Positions 55,821-64,000 of a stretch of 64,000 nt of DNA are shown here, piece after piece. Source of the DNA: Cupriavidus basilensis (lineage in GTDB: Bacteria > Pseudomonadota > Gammaproteobacteria > Burkholderiales > Burkholderiaceae). The notes under the pieces were generated by a model. That model was not told where the DNA came from and made no database searches. It saw only the letters and a program-made list of their open reading frames with translations. Position numbers and translations under genes: made by a program. The stretch is from positions 2,852,001 through 2,916,000 of the forward strand of contig NZ_CP010537.1 of NCBI RefSeq assembly GCF_000832305.1, read 5' to 3'. Position 1 is the stretch's first letter, and every line of letters starts with the position of its first letter.

Positions 55821-57773
55821 ATGCTGAAAAGTAGGACGACATTCATATCGCTGACATTCCTGGCCGCCGCAGCGCTCTCGGCATGCGGGGGCGACAATCC
55901 AGAGAACACGGCCGCGAACGCTCAAGCGCCCGCCGCGCCCACGCCCACGCCGGCGCCCCTCGCGTCCACCTGCGCCGAAACCGGCGTGGATGCGAAGTTC
56001 GCCTGCCAGACCGGGGCCACGGAGCCGCTCTACATCTACCAATGGGCGCTCAGGCAAGCCGCCAGCTACTTCAAGTCTTTCTCCGGGATCGCGGATGGCG
56101 TCACCGATCTCAATGTGGAAGACGTGCATGCCGCGGGCATCAAAGGCCAGGGCGTCAATGTCCTGGTGCTCGACGACGGCGTCGATATCCACAATGAGGA
56201 CCTGGCCGCCAATGTGAACAAGTCGATGACTTACAACTTTGACGACGGCACCAACAACCCCACGCCGGCCGATATCCCCAACAACATCGCGCAGGCCCAT
56301 GGCACCCATGTCGCCGGCATCATCAGCGCGGCGCAGAACGGGAAAGGTGTGATTGGCATTGCGCCGCGCGCCACCCTGGGCGGCGCGCGTTTCATCGGCA
56401 CCGCGAATGCCAGTATCTTGCAGGCCTACGGCGGCGCCGACTGGTCCAGGAATGCCCACATCATCAATGCATCGTACGGAGGCAATCCCGAGGTGCCGGA
56501 CGAGTACGACACCGAATCCGGGAGCAGCTCCGTCATCAGGGCCTTTCCGAACCTGAGAAGCGGCAGGGGCCTGGTCATGGTGAAGGCCTCAGGCAATGAG
56601 TACAACAACACCGGCGGCGACAACCCCAGGTTTTGCCCGGATATCGATGGGATAAGCGGCGTCATCAGTTGCGAGAATCCCGCGAACGACACAGAGGCGC
56701 TGGAGCCGGGCGTCATCCTGGTCGGCGCGGCCAACGCCAAGGGCATCAAGTCAAGCTACTCCAACGCCGGGGCGGTCAACTGGATCACCGGGCTTGGCGG
56801 TGAATTCGGAAACGGGGGGCAATACGGGGAGCTCGGCTCCGGCCCGATGATCTTCTCGACCGACCTGACCTCTTGCGCGAGAGGCTATAGCCGCAACTTC
56901 CTGGAACTCACCAACGCATTCAGCATTGGCGGAAGCGCAACCAACAAGAAAGATAACCCGCACTGCGACTATGCCAGCATGAATGGCACCTCGGCCGCCA
57001 CCCCGACCATTTCAGGGGTGGTTTCACTGATGCTGGCGGCAAATCCAAACCTGACGTGGCGGGACGTGCGCGAGATTCTTCGCGTCACCGCCAGGAGAAT
57101 CGATCCGGACTATGGCTCGCGCAACAACCGGAATCTCCGGCTTGACCTGAAGCAGGGGACATTCACCGCCAGCGAAGATGCCAGCCTCGTCGATGGCAGC
57201 CAAACGGCACGGCTGGACCTGGGCTGGCAAAAGAATGCCGCGGGCAACTATTACTCGAACTGGTACGGATTCGGCCTGGCGGACGCCGCGGCCGCAGTCA
57301 GGCTGGCGAAGGCATATAGTGCCTACAAGCCGACAACCCTGGCCATTGGCGACTTCACCAAGGCGTTCGCCGATAGCGCTCAGCTCAAGTACGGCTCGGT
57401 CCAGAAACTGGGGCAGTTCACGGTCGGCGGCAATGACAAGGTGGATGCCCTGCAACTGAGACTGAGCGGCTCCATCTGCGTCGGCAGCGTTGGCGTCTTT
57501 GTCAAATCGCCCTCCGGGACCATTTCCGCTCTCGCTGTTCCATACAACAGCTACTACAGCACGGGCGTTCCGGAAGTGAAAAGCTACGGGCTAGGCAGCT
57601 ATGCATTCCACGGCGAGAACGCCGCCGGGAATTGGGAGGTGTATGCGGTCAGCGCGATGCCGGCCACCGCTGCGCCGGGCACGTGCAGCAGTTTCCAGCC
57701 GCAAGCCGATGGCGTCAGCGTCAAGCTCAGCAAGCCCTTGGCTGTTGAATACCGTGTGATTGCCGCGAAATAA
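55821..57773 (+). CDS. Subtilisin-like serine peptidase (S8) with P-domain, lipoprotein
   Basis: 650 residues, start ATG 55821. Signal peptide with lipobox LSAC (Cys at about 21) and a Pro/Ala-rich linker anchor it to a membrane surface. The S8 domain has the triad Asp in VLVLDDGVD, His in AHGTHVAGI and Ser in NGTSAATP, with oxyanion Asn in KASGNEY. The last ~130 residues form a proprotein-convertase P-domain (GQFTVGGNDKVDALQLRLSG ... GNWEVYAVSAMP). An N-terminal I9 propeptide, which most subtilases need as folding chaperone, is not evident. The next gene codes for a small secreted protein 19 bp downstream. Confidence 0.93.
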   Translation: MLKSRTTFISLTFLAAAALSACGGDNPENTAANAQAPAAPTPTPAPLASTCAETGVDAKFACQTGATEPLYIYQWALRQAASYFKSFSGIADGVTDLNVEDVHAAGIKGQGVNVLVLDDGVDIHNEDLAANVNKSMTYNFDDGTNNPTPADIPNNIAQAHGTHVAGIISAAQNGKGVIGIAPRATLGGARFIGTANASILQAYGGADWSRNAHIINASYGGNPEVPDEYDTESGSSSVIRAFPNLRSGRGLVMVKASGNEYNNTGGDNPRFCPDIDGISGVISCENPANDTEALEPGVILVGAANAKGIKSSYSNAGAVNWITGLGGEFGNGGQYGELGSGPMIFSTDLTSCARGYSRNFLELTNAFSIGGSATNKKDNPHCDYASMNGTSAATPTISGVVSLMLAANPNLTWRDVREILRVTARRIDPDYGSRNNRNLRLDLKQGTFTASEDASLVDGSQTARLDLGWQKNAAGNYYSNWYGFGLADAAAAVRLAKAYSAYKPTTLAIGDFTKAFADSAQLKYGSVQKLGQFTVGGNDKVDALQLRLSGSICVGSVGVFVKSPSGTISALAVPYNSYYSTGVPEVKSYGLGSYAFHGENAAGNWEVYAVSAMPATAAPGTCSSFQPQADGVSVKLSKPLAVEYRVIAAK

Positions 57774-57792
57774 CGGGGCGAGGAGAATGATG

Positions 57793-58293
57793 ATGAAAAT
57801 GAATTTGTCCTTCAGGGTCTTGCTGTGCGGCGTCGCGGCGCTGGCCCCCACGCTGTGCTACGCAGGCGCATCGACTTATGAGGCTGGGCAACAGCTGTCG
57901 CCCGCGCAATGGAAGCGCCTTGCGGGCACCACGGTCGTTCGCCTTGGCAGCCAGTCGCTCCAGACGCTGCCGGCCTCTGCCTCGGCCACGGCGAAGAACG
58001 CGGGAGCCGCGGGCAGTGCCGTGACGCTGGTCGTCAACGATCGCGGTGTTGTGGGCGAAAGCCGCAACGAGGTGGTTGTTTCGCAAGTATCGACCCAGGA
58101 AGTCCAGCAGATGGTCGGCAAGCTAAGCCACGCCGCGATCGGGGTCCAGTACTTCGACCACATGCGCATCAGCCAGTTGACGTTCGCTTCGTTCCAGGAT
58201 GCGGTCAGCGCCAGGGAGCAGCTCAAGACGCTGCTTGCGCCGGGGGCAGCGGTCGATGTCCCGATCCGGTATGGCAAGCCCAAGGTGCGCTGA
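57793..58293 (+). CDS. Small secreted protein next to the subtilase, possible inhibitor or chaperone
   Basis: 166 residues. Three ATG codons in a row start the frame; 57793 is best placed (seven nt after AGGAG). A signal peptide (LSFRVLLCGVAALAPTLCYAG) is followed by a helix-rich domain with STQEVQQMVGKLSHAAIGV, VQYFDHMRISQLTFASFQD and ARSREQL-like AREQLKTLL, a pattern of about 60 residues that could fold like a subtilase propeptide (I9-like). The same operon and the absent propeptide of the peptidase support a role as trans-acting chaperone or inhibitor, but no family is recognised. Confidence 0.75.
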   Translation: MKMNLSFRVLLCGVAALAPTLCYAGASTYEAGQQLSPAQWKRLAGTTVVRLGSQSLQTLPASASATAKNAGAAGSAVTLVVNDRGVVGESRNEVVVSQVSTQEVQQMVGKLSHAAIGVQYFDHMRISQLTFASFQDAVSAREQLKTLLAPGAAVDVPIRYGKPKVR

Positions 58294-58440
58294 GCCGGCC
58301 TTCGCGGCCGGAGCCATCCCTTCTTGCCGCGTTTGAAGACCCCGGCTGGCCTGGGCCCTGCCGTTGTCACGGTGCTTGCCTGGCGTGCTACATGCAGTGC
58401 GGCGGGCAGGTAATCGACATCGAGGGCTGAAGCCTTGCAG

Positions 58441-59568
58441 TCAGGCGCCGGCACCGATGGCCGTGAATTCGCTACGGAGGCTCTCCAGCCATTCGTTGAT
58501 GGTGGCGGCTTCGCTGCTGTTGGCCGACGCCGCTGGCCAGTTGTTGCGGGGACGCTCCGCGAGCGCGCGCACCGCCCGCGGACTCAGGCTGAAACGGCGG
58601 CGAAAGGCGCGGCTGAACGTGCTCTCGTTGGAATAGCCGTAACGATATGCCAGCTCGGCGATACTGAGCCCGCTGCCCTTGGATCGGGCGAGTTCATCGA
58701 AGCAGCGATCCAGCCGCCTGCCCTGGATGTAGGCGTTCACGCCGCCGTCGCTCTCGAACAGCCGGTAGAGGCTGGCTCGCGACAGGCGGAAGACGCTGGC
58801 AACCTGCTCCGGCGAGAGCGCTTCCGTGGCCAGATGTTGTTCGATATGGCGCCGTACCAGCTTGCGCATGCTGCGGCGCGCCGCCGTTTGCACGTCGGGC
58901 TCGCTATCGCGCAGCCTGGCGCCGCTGCCCTCCAGCATGATCAGCGCCGCAGTGACCGATGCGGCCATCTCCTGCGCTGTCAGGCTGGCGCCGGCCAGCA
59001 TGAGTTGCGACAGGTGAGACGCCAGCAAGCGTGTGGAACCCTGGCCGGCATCCAGCACGGTGCCGTGCAGGTTGCAGCTCCTCAGCGCGGCGGGAAGGCG
59101 GTCGCGCGGCACGGTGAGGGTGATGTTCGAAAACGCCGGCGTACGGCTATCCAACGTCCGCCCCAGGTCGAGCAGGCTGATCGATCCCTCGCTCGCATGG
59201 AACGGCCGGTTGCCATACTCGCCCCGAACGCCGCCCGTGACGTAAAGCTGGATCAGGATGTGGTCGATATTGCTGCGCCGGATCTCGACGCTGCCCCGCT
59301 TGAAGCGATGCGCCACCGAGCCCCCGACACGGGCGATCAGGCTGTCGCCCAGATGGACACCCGTCAACTCGGCCGAGAAAGCGTCAGGTGCGGCGCCAAT
59401 CTCGACGTCAAAGAGCGGCGATAGCGCTGCGCGCCAGAGTTCGCCGGCGTCGGGAAGTGCCTGCCCATCAAGCCGGACATGCACTTGCGGCGGCGCCGCT
59501 GCCGCGCCGTCTGCCTGCGCCCCGGTTTCGGGTTCTGCCGCCATCTGTGCTGATGCTGGGCCTGCCAC
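58441..59568 (-). CDS. AraC-family transcriptional regulator (AraC_binding_2 type)
   Basis: 375 residues from GTG 59568 (AAGGA six nt upstream). N-terminal AraC_binding_2 domain (about 40-215; LWRAALSPLFDVEIGA, ..SNIDHILIQLYVTGG..GEYG.R), which senses unknown ligands in relatives, then a C-terminal double helix-turn-helix (about 245-345; LSRASLYRLFESDGGVNAYIQG and YGYSNESTFSRAFRRRFSLSP). It resembles the regulator cut by the left window edge. It lies between the subtilase operon and the metal-efflux operon; which of them it controls, if any, is not shown. Confidence 0.92.
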   Translation of the reverse strand: MAGPASAQMAAEPETGAQADGAAAAPPQVHVRLDGQALPDAGELWRAALSPLFDVEIGAAPDAFSAELTGVHLGDSLIARVGGSVAHRFKRGSVEIRRSNIDHILIQLYVTGGVRGEYGNRPFHASEGSISLLDLGRTLDSRTPAFSNITLTVPRDRLPAALRSCNLHGTVLDAGQGSTRLLASHLSQLMLAGASLTAQEMAASVTAALIMLEGSGARLRDSEPDVQTAARRSMRKLVRRHIEQHLATEALSPEQVASVFRLSRASLYRLFESDGGVNAYIQGRRLDRCFDELARSKGSGLSIAELAYRYGYSNESTFSRAFRRRFSLSPRAVRALAERPRNNWPAASANSSEAATINEWLESLRSEFTAIGAGA

Positions 59569-59587
59569 GCGATTTCCTTCTTTTTTG

Positions 59588-59676
59588 ATTCATCCGACTT
59601 TCGTGTGGGTCGATGCATCGCTGGGCCAGATCCAGCGCTGCCGTAGCTCCCCTCTCCCGCATGGCGGGAGAGGGAC
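59588..59676 (-). repeat. Dispersed intergenic repeat, copy B (inverted copy at 26879-26970)
   Basis: Reverse complement of copy A with a few differences; the hairpin CTCTCCCGC...GCGGGAGAG is better conserved here than in copy A. It is 20 bp upstream of the AraC start codon, so it lies inside the promoter region of that regulator. Confidence 0.75.
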
Positions 59677-59723
59677 ATGATATCGAATCGATGAGGCCAT
59701 GCGTTAGCGCGGCGGCTTGCCCC

Positions 59724-59759
59724 AAAGAAAAACGCCCCACCGGGACCGCGTGGGGCGTT
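59724..59759 (-). terminator. Strong intrinsic terminator of the efflux operon
   Basis: On the minus strand: AACGCCCCAC, loop, GTGGGGCGTT, then TTTCTTT. A perfect 10-bp stem and a T-run 25 bp after the pump gene stop codon. Confidence 0.85.
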
Positions 59760-59783
59760 GCCTGACTGTGCGATGTTTCTGCG

Positions 59784-62700
59784 TTACACCGGCACGTCCT
59801 TCATCGGGTCCGGCTTGCGGTTATCGAACCAGCGATACAACGTCGGCACCATCACCAGCGTCAGCAGGGTCGAGGTGATCAGCCCGCCGATCACCACCAC
59901 CGCCAGCGGGCGCTGCACTTCGGAGCCCGGGCCGGTGGAGAACAGGAAAGGCACCAGCCCCAGCATGGCGATGGTGGCTGTCATCATCACCGGGCGGAAT
60001 CGCTGGGTCGCGCCCTGGATCACGGCCTGGTCCAGCGACAAGCCGGAGTCGCGCAGCGTGCGGATGTACGACACCAGCACCACGCCGTTGAGCACGGCCA
60101 TGCCCCACAGGGCGATAAAGCCCACCGAGGCCGGCACCGACAGGTACTCGCCGGTGACGAACAGGCCGATGATGCCGCCGATGGAGGCAAACGGCAGCAC
60201 GGTGATGATCAGCGTGGCAAAGCGCACGGAGTTGAACAGCAGGAACAGCAGGAAGAAGATCGCGGCAATGGTCACCGGCACGATGATCTTCAGGTGGCCC
60301 ATGGCGCGTTCCATGTTCTGGAACTGGCCGCCCCACTCCAGGTAGTAGCCTTCCGGCAGCTTGACCTTGGCTTGCGCGGCCTGCTGCAGCTCGGCGACGA
60401 AGCCGCCGAGGTCGCGGTCCTTTACGTTGATCATGACCACCACGCGGCGCTTGGCCATTTCGCGGCTGATTTGCGCGGGGCCGTCGGTGACCTCGATCCT
60501 GGCCACGCTTTGCAGCGGCACCTGGGCGCCGTTGGGCGTGGCCACCAGCAACTGGCGGATGGCCTGCACGTTGTCGCGGAACGCCTCGGGCAGGCGCACC
60601 GCCGCGGCAAAGCGGCGCTCGCCTTCGAAGATGTCCGTGGCGCGCTTGCCGCCGATGGCGATCTCGATGATGTCGTGGATGTCGGAGGCATTGAGCCCGT
60701 AACGCGCGATGGCCTGGCGATCGATCTCGATCGACAGGTATTGCTGCCCGGAGATCCGCTCGATGCGGATGTCCTGCGAGCCCGGGATGCCGCCGGCAAC
60801 CCGCGCGATCTCGCCGGCGAGGTCGCGCAGCTTGTCGAGGTCGTCGCCGAACACCTTCACCGCCACGTCCGAGCGCACGCCGCTGACCATCTCGTCGACG
60901 CGGTCGGAAATCGGCTGTGCCATCACGATCTGCACACCGGGAATGGCCTTGAGCTTCTCGCGGATGGCGTTGGCGATATCGTCCTGGGTCCAGCCGTCGG
61001 GCCACTCGTCGCGGTCCTTCAGGCTGGCAATCGGCGTCGATTCGTTCTGGCCCTGCGGGTCGGCCGGGCTTTCGCCGCGGCCCACGCCGGACACCACCGA
61101 CTTCACGCCGGGCACCGACAGCACCAGCTTGTTGGCTTCCATCTCGAGCTTGACCGACTCCTCCAGCGAGATGTTGGGCACGCGGTCCAGCGCCGGCACG
61201 ATCGAGCCTTCCTTCATCTCGGGGATAAAGGAGGTGCCCAGCAGCGGCACGATGGCCACGGTGGCCATGAACGCCACCACCGCGCCAATCACGGTCTTGC
61301 GGCTATGGTTCAGCGCCCAGTGCAGCATGCGCAGGTAGTGGCGCTTCATGAAGGCGATCAGCCAGGTATCGTGCTCCGCGCCGCCCTTGAGCAGGTAGGA
61401 CGACAACACCGGCGAGAGCGTGAGCGACAGGAACAGCGAGATCGCCAGCGCGATCGAGATGGTGAACGCCAGCGGCGCGAACATCTTGCCTTCCATGCCG
61501 GTCAGCGTCATCAGCGGCAGGAACACCAGGATGATGATGCCCACGCCGACGATCACGGGCGTGGCCACTTCCTGCACCGCCTTGACCAGGATCTCGGTCT
61601 TGCTCATGCCGCTCATGCCACTCTTGTCGCGGTGGCCAAGCCGCTCGAACGCGTTCTCCACCACCACCACCGAGCCGTCCACCATCAGGCCGATGGCGAT
61701 GGCCAGCCCCCCCAGCGACATCAGGTTGGCCGACAAGCCCACCTGGTTCATCACCATGAAGGTCATCAGCGGTGTCAGCACCAGCGTGGCCAGCACGATG
61801 ACGGACGAGCGCACATCCCCCAGGAACAGGAACAGCACGATCACCACCAGCACCACGCCTTCGAGCAGCACCTTGGTGACCGTCCACAGCGCGGAGTCCA
61901 CCAGCTCGCTGCGGTCGTAGTACGGCACGATCTGCAGCTTGCCCGGCAGCATGCCGCGCTCGTTGATCTCGGCCACGCGGGCCTTGACGCGGCTCACCAC
62001 TTCCTTGGCGTTGCCGCCGCGCATCATCATCACAATGCCGCCGACCGACTCGGTCTGGCCGTTCTTGACCAGCGCGCCCTGCCGTACTTCATGGCCGATG
62101 GTCACGTTGGCCACATCCCGCACATAGACCGGCGTGCCCGCGACCTCCTTGAGCACGATGCTGCCGATATCCTCCACGCCCCGGGCCAGGCCCACGCCGC
62201 GGATCAGGTACTGCTCGGCGTAGTGCGGCAGCACGCCACCGCCGGAGTTGGCGTTGTTGCGCGCGAGCGACTGGTAGACCTGCTGCAGCGTGACCTGGTA
62301 GTGCCGCATGCGGTCCGGGTTGACCAGCACCTGGTATTGCCGCACGAAGCCGCCCTGCGAGTTGATTTCCGCTACGCCCGGGATCGAGCGCAACAGCGGG
62401 CGCACCACCCAGTCCTGCGCGATGCGGCGCTCGGAGAGTTCCTCGGCCGTGAGCGCGCGGTTGCCGTCGTCGACGCGGTCCAGCGTGTACTGGTAGACCT
62501 CGCCCAGGCCGGTGGAGACCGGGCCGAGCACCGGCGTCACGCCCTCGGGCATGCGGCCGGCCACCTCGATCAGGCGCTCCATCACCAGTTGCCGCGCAAA
62601 GTAGACGTCCGTCGCATCGGTAAACACCAGCGTGATCAGCGACAGGCCCGCCTTGTTGAGCGAACGCATTTCTTCCAGGCCGGGCAGCCCGGTCATGGCC

Positions 62701-62912
62701 ATTTCCACCGGCACGGTGACAAAGCGCTCCACTTCCTCCGGCGAGCGGCCGGTGGCTTCGGTGGCGATCTGCACCTGCACGTTGGTGACGTCGGGGAAGG
62801 CATCCACCGACAGTTTGGTTGCCGCGCGCAGGCCAAAGAAGAACAGCACCACCGCCAGCACGCAAACCACCAGCCGCTGCTTGATGGCGGCTTCCACAAG
62901 GGATTTCAGCAT
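59784..62912 (-). CDS. Heavy-metal RND efflux pump (CzcA/CusA family)
   Basis: 1042 residues, the usual length. Twelve helices in two halves with the AcrB-like layout; the start is VEAAIKQRLVVCVLAVVLFFFGLRAATKLSVDAFPDVTNVQVQI, standard for the HME subfamily. The fourth helix has IAIGLMVDGSVVVVEN, with Asp but without the DFG motif of CzcA (HME1), so the pump belongs to another group of the family and its metal cannot be named by motif. Works with the membrane fusion protein upstream (six bp apart) to move metal ions from periplasm to outside. The outer-membrane partner lies outside the window. Confidence 0.94.
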   Translation of the reverse strand: MLKSLVEAAIKQRLVVCVLAVVLFFFGLRAATKLSVDAFPDVTNVQVQIATEATGRSPEEVERFVTVPVEMAMTGLPGLEEMRSLNKAGLSLITLVFTDATDVYFARQLVMERLIEVAGRMPEGVTPVLGPVSTGLGEVYQYTLDRVDDGNRALTAEELSERRIAQDWVVRPLLRSIPGVAEINSQGGFVRQYQVLVNPDRMRHYQVTLQQVYQSLARNNANSGGGVLPHYAEQYLIRGVGLARGVEDIGSIVLKEVAGTPVYVRDVANVTIGHEVRQGALVKNGQTESVGGIVMMMRGGNAKEVVSRVKARVAEINERGMLPGKLQIVPYYDRSELVDSALWTVTKVLLEGVVLVVIVLFLFLGDVRSSVIVLATLVLTPLMTFMVMNQVGLSANLMSLGGLAIAIGLMVDGSVVVVENAFERLGHRDKSGMSGMSKTEILVKAVQEVATPVIVGVGIIILVFLPLMTLTGMEGKMFAPLAFTISIALAISLFLSLTLSPVLSSYLLKGGAEHDTWLIAFMKRHYLRMLHWALNHSRKTVIGAVVAFMATVAIVPLLGTSFIPEMKEGSIVPALDRVPNISLEESVKLEMEANKLVLSVPGVKSVVSGVGRGESPADPQGQNESTPIASLKDRDEWPDGWTQDDIANAIREKLKAIPGVQIVMAQPISDRVDEMVSGVRSDVAVKVFGDDLDKLRDLAGEIARVAGGIPGSQDIRIERISGQQYLSIEIDRQAIARYGLNASDIHDIIEIAIGGKRATDIFEGERRFAAAVRLPEAFRDNVQAIRQLLVATPNGAQVPLQSVARIEVTDGPAQISREMAKRRVVVMINVKDRDLGGFVAELQQAAQAKVKLPEGYYLEWGGQFQNMERAMGHLKIIVPVTIAAIFFLLFLLFNSVRFATLIITVLPFASIGGIIGLFVTGEYLSVPASVGFIALWGMAVLNGVVLVSYIRTLRDSGLSLDQAVIQGATQRFRPVMMTATIAMLGLVPFLFSTGPGSEVQRPLAVVVIGGLITSTLLTLVMVPTLYRWFDNRKPDPMKDVPV

Positions 62913-62918
62913 GATCGA

Positions 62919-64000
62919 TTACCCCTGTTCCAGGCGCTTGCGCTCGTTATCGAGGTGGAAGGCGCCATCCACCACGATGCGCTCGCCCGCTTTCACCCCG
63001 CTTTGCACCACGCGCATGCCGTCGCTCTCGGCGCCCAGCTTGACCTTGACCTGGCGGTACAGGCCGCCGGGCTGCTCCACGTAGACCAGCTCGTCGTTGC
63101 CGTCGCGCACGATGGCGGACTCCGGGATCACCAGTTGCTCGGACGCAGCGCTGGCAATCAGCATGCTGGCCAGCATGGCCGGCTTCAGGCGCCCTTCGCG
63201 GTTATCCAGCTCGGTGCGGACCAGCACGGTGCGCGTTTGCGGATTCACGGTGCGGCCCACGTAGATGAGCTTGCCGGTGATCTGCTTCTGGCCCGCGCCG
63301 TTGCCAAGGGACGGCACCTCGATGTCCACGCTCTGGCCCTCGGCCACCAGCGCGGCCTGCTGCTCGGGCACTTCCGCCACCACCCACACACGCGACAGGT
63401 CGGCCACGGTGTAGAGCGCATCGGCCGGCTGCACCACCTGGCCTTGCGCGACGTTGCGCTCCACCACGGTGCCGCTGATGCTGGAGAACACCGGCGAGTA
63501 GGAATCGATGCTGCCGCTCTTGGCCAGTTGCGCCACCGCGGCGGCCGACATGCCAAGCACGCGCAGCTGGTCGCGATAGGCGCGCATCTCGGCCGAGGAA
63601 ATGGCCAGCTCGCTCTCGCGGCGTTGCAGCTCGCCGCGGCCGATCACGTCGGCGGCGAACAACTGGCGCGCGCGCTCGGCGTTGCGGGCCTGCAGCTCGG
63701 TCTGCGCCTCGGCCTTGAGGAAGGCCATCTGGGCCGCGCCCAGCTCGCTGCTATGCAGGCGGGCGAGCACCTGGCCCGCCTTGACCTCCTGGCCCAGGAT
63801 GCCGTAGAGATCCGTCACGCGGCCAGTCACGCTGGCGCCAATGCGCGCCACGCGCTGCTCGTCGAAATCGATGCGTCCGGACACGCGCAGCACTTCGCTG
63901 AACGGGCTGGCAGCCACCGCGGCCACCTTCAGGGTTTTTTGCAGCGCCTGTTCCGGCTTGACCACGCCGGGCGGCTGCCTGGGCGGCTCGGCGGCCGGTG
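62919..64000 (-). CDS. Membrane fusion protein of the RND efflux system (CzcB/CusB-like), cut by the window edge
   Basis: The frame is open to the right end of the window, so the N terminus with its signal or lipobox is missing. About 350 residues are visible: lipoyl-like halves (VKAGQVLARLHSSELG and FSSISGTVVERNVAQGQVVQPADALYTVADLSRVWV), a helical hairpin with AQTELQARNAERARQLF, a beta-barrel with GKLIYVGRTVNPQTRTVLVRTE, and a membrane-proximal domain at the end. It joins pump and outer-membrane channel in the periplasm. The His/Met-rich metal-binding parts seen in CusB are not visible. Confidence 0.93.
   Translation of the reverse strand, partial: PAAEPPRQPPGVVKPEQALQKTLKVAAVAASPFSEVLRVSGRIDFDEQRVARIGASVTGRVTDLYGILGQEVKAGQVLARLHSSELGAAQMAFLKAEAQTELQARNAERARQLFAADVIGRGELQRRESELAISSAEMRAYRDQLRVLGMSAAAVAQLAKSGSIDSYSPVFSSISGTVVERNVAQGQVVQPADALYTVADLSRVWVVAEVPEQQAALVAEGQSVDIEVPSLGNGAGQKQITGKLIYVGRTVNPQTRTVLVRTELDNREGRLKPAMLASMLIASAASEQLVIPESAIVRDGNDELVYVEQPGGLYRQVKVKLGAESDGMRVVQSGVKAGERIVVDGAFHLDNERKRLEQG

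Overview
The window reads as chromosomal DNA of a high-GC betaproteobacterium of the Burkholderiaceae, most likely Cupriavidus or a close Ralstonia relative. This is inferred from the four Bug-type solute receptors, the heavy-metal RND pump, the yybP-ykoY riboswitch in front of a TMEM165/GDT1 gene, and the strong GC bias. No tRNA, rRNA, CRISPR array, intact transposase or phage gene was seen.

Region 1 (1-26.1 kb) is a Wzx/Wzy-dependent exopolysaccharide locus. It follows a partial AraC regulator and an unknown gene. A plus-strand block (2.5-6.5 kb) holds the priming glycosyltransferase, a VanZ-like protein, Ugd and a WecG/TagA-type transferase. The rest lies on the minus strand: six GT4 transferases, one GT2 transferase, a hexapeptide acetyltransferase, a Wzy-like polymerase and a Wzx flippase (6.9-18.4 kb, visibly AT-richer), then gmd-fcl-manC for GDP-L-fucose, then wzc-wzb-wza for assembly and export. 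The predicted product is an acetylated heteropolysaccharide with fucose and glucuronate.

Region 2 (26.1-34.2 kb) holds small unknown genes, two diguanylate cyclases, a CopD-like membrane protein, a GNAT acetyltransferase, repeats, and a pair of facing DnaA-box sequences. A minus-strand candidate small RNA near 27.0 kb shares sequence and fold with a second candidate at 51.8 kb.

Region 3 (34.2-46 kb) is a catabolic island. A GntR/FCD regulator diverges, across a promoter carrying a perfect palindrome, from an aldonate dehydratase, an RraA-like aldolase, three tandem Bug receptors and a 2-hydroxyacid dehydrogenase. A lipoprotein, a very small membrane protein, an amidase and a fourth Bug receptor follow. 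A sugar-acid route (dehydratase, retro-aldol, reduction) is inferred. An 11-bp tandem array lies just before the first receptor.

Region 4 (46-59.6 kb) is mixed: a NADAR remnant, a Mn riboswitch with its exporter-like gene, a TRIC-type channel, secreted proteins, an AraC/cupin pair, a metallo-beta-lactamase-fold hydrolase, a paralogue of the unknown gene at 0.5-1.5 kb, an M20 dipeptidase, a decayed alpha/beta-hydrolase, a subtilase lipoprotein with a small secreted partner, and an AraC regulator related to the one at the left edge.

Region 5 (59.7-64 kb) is a heavy-metal RND pump and its membrane-fusion protein, on the minus strand, ending in a strong terminator and running off the right edge.
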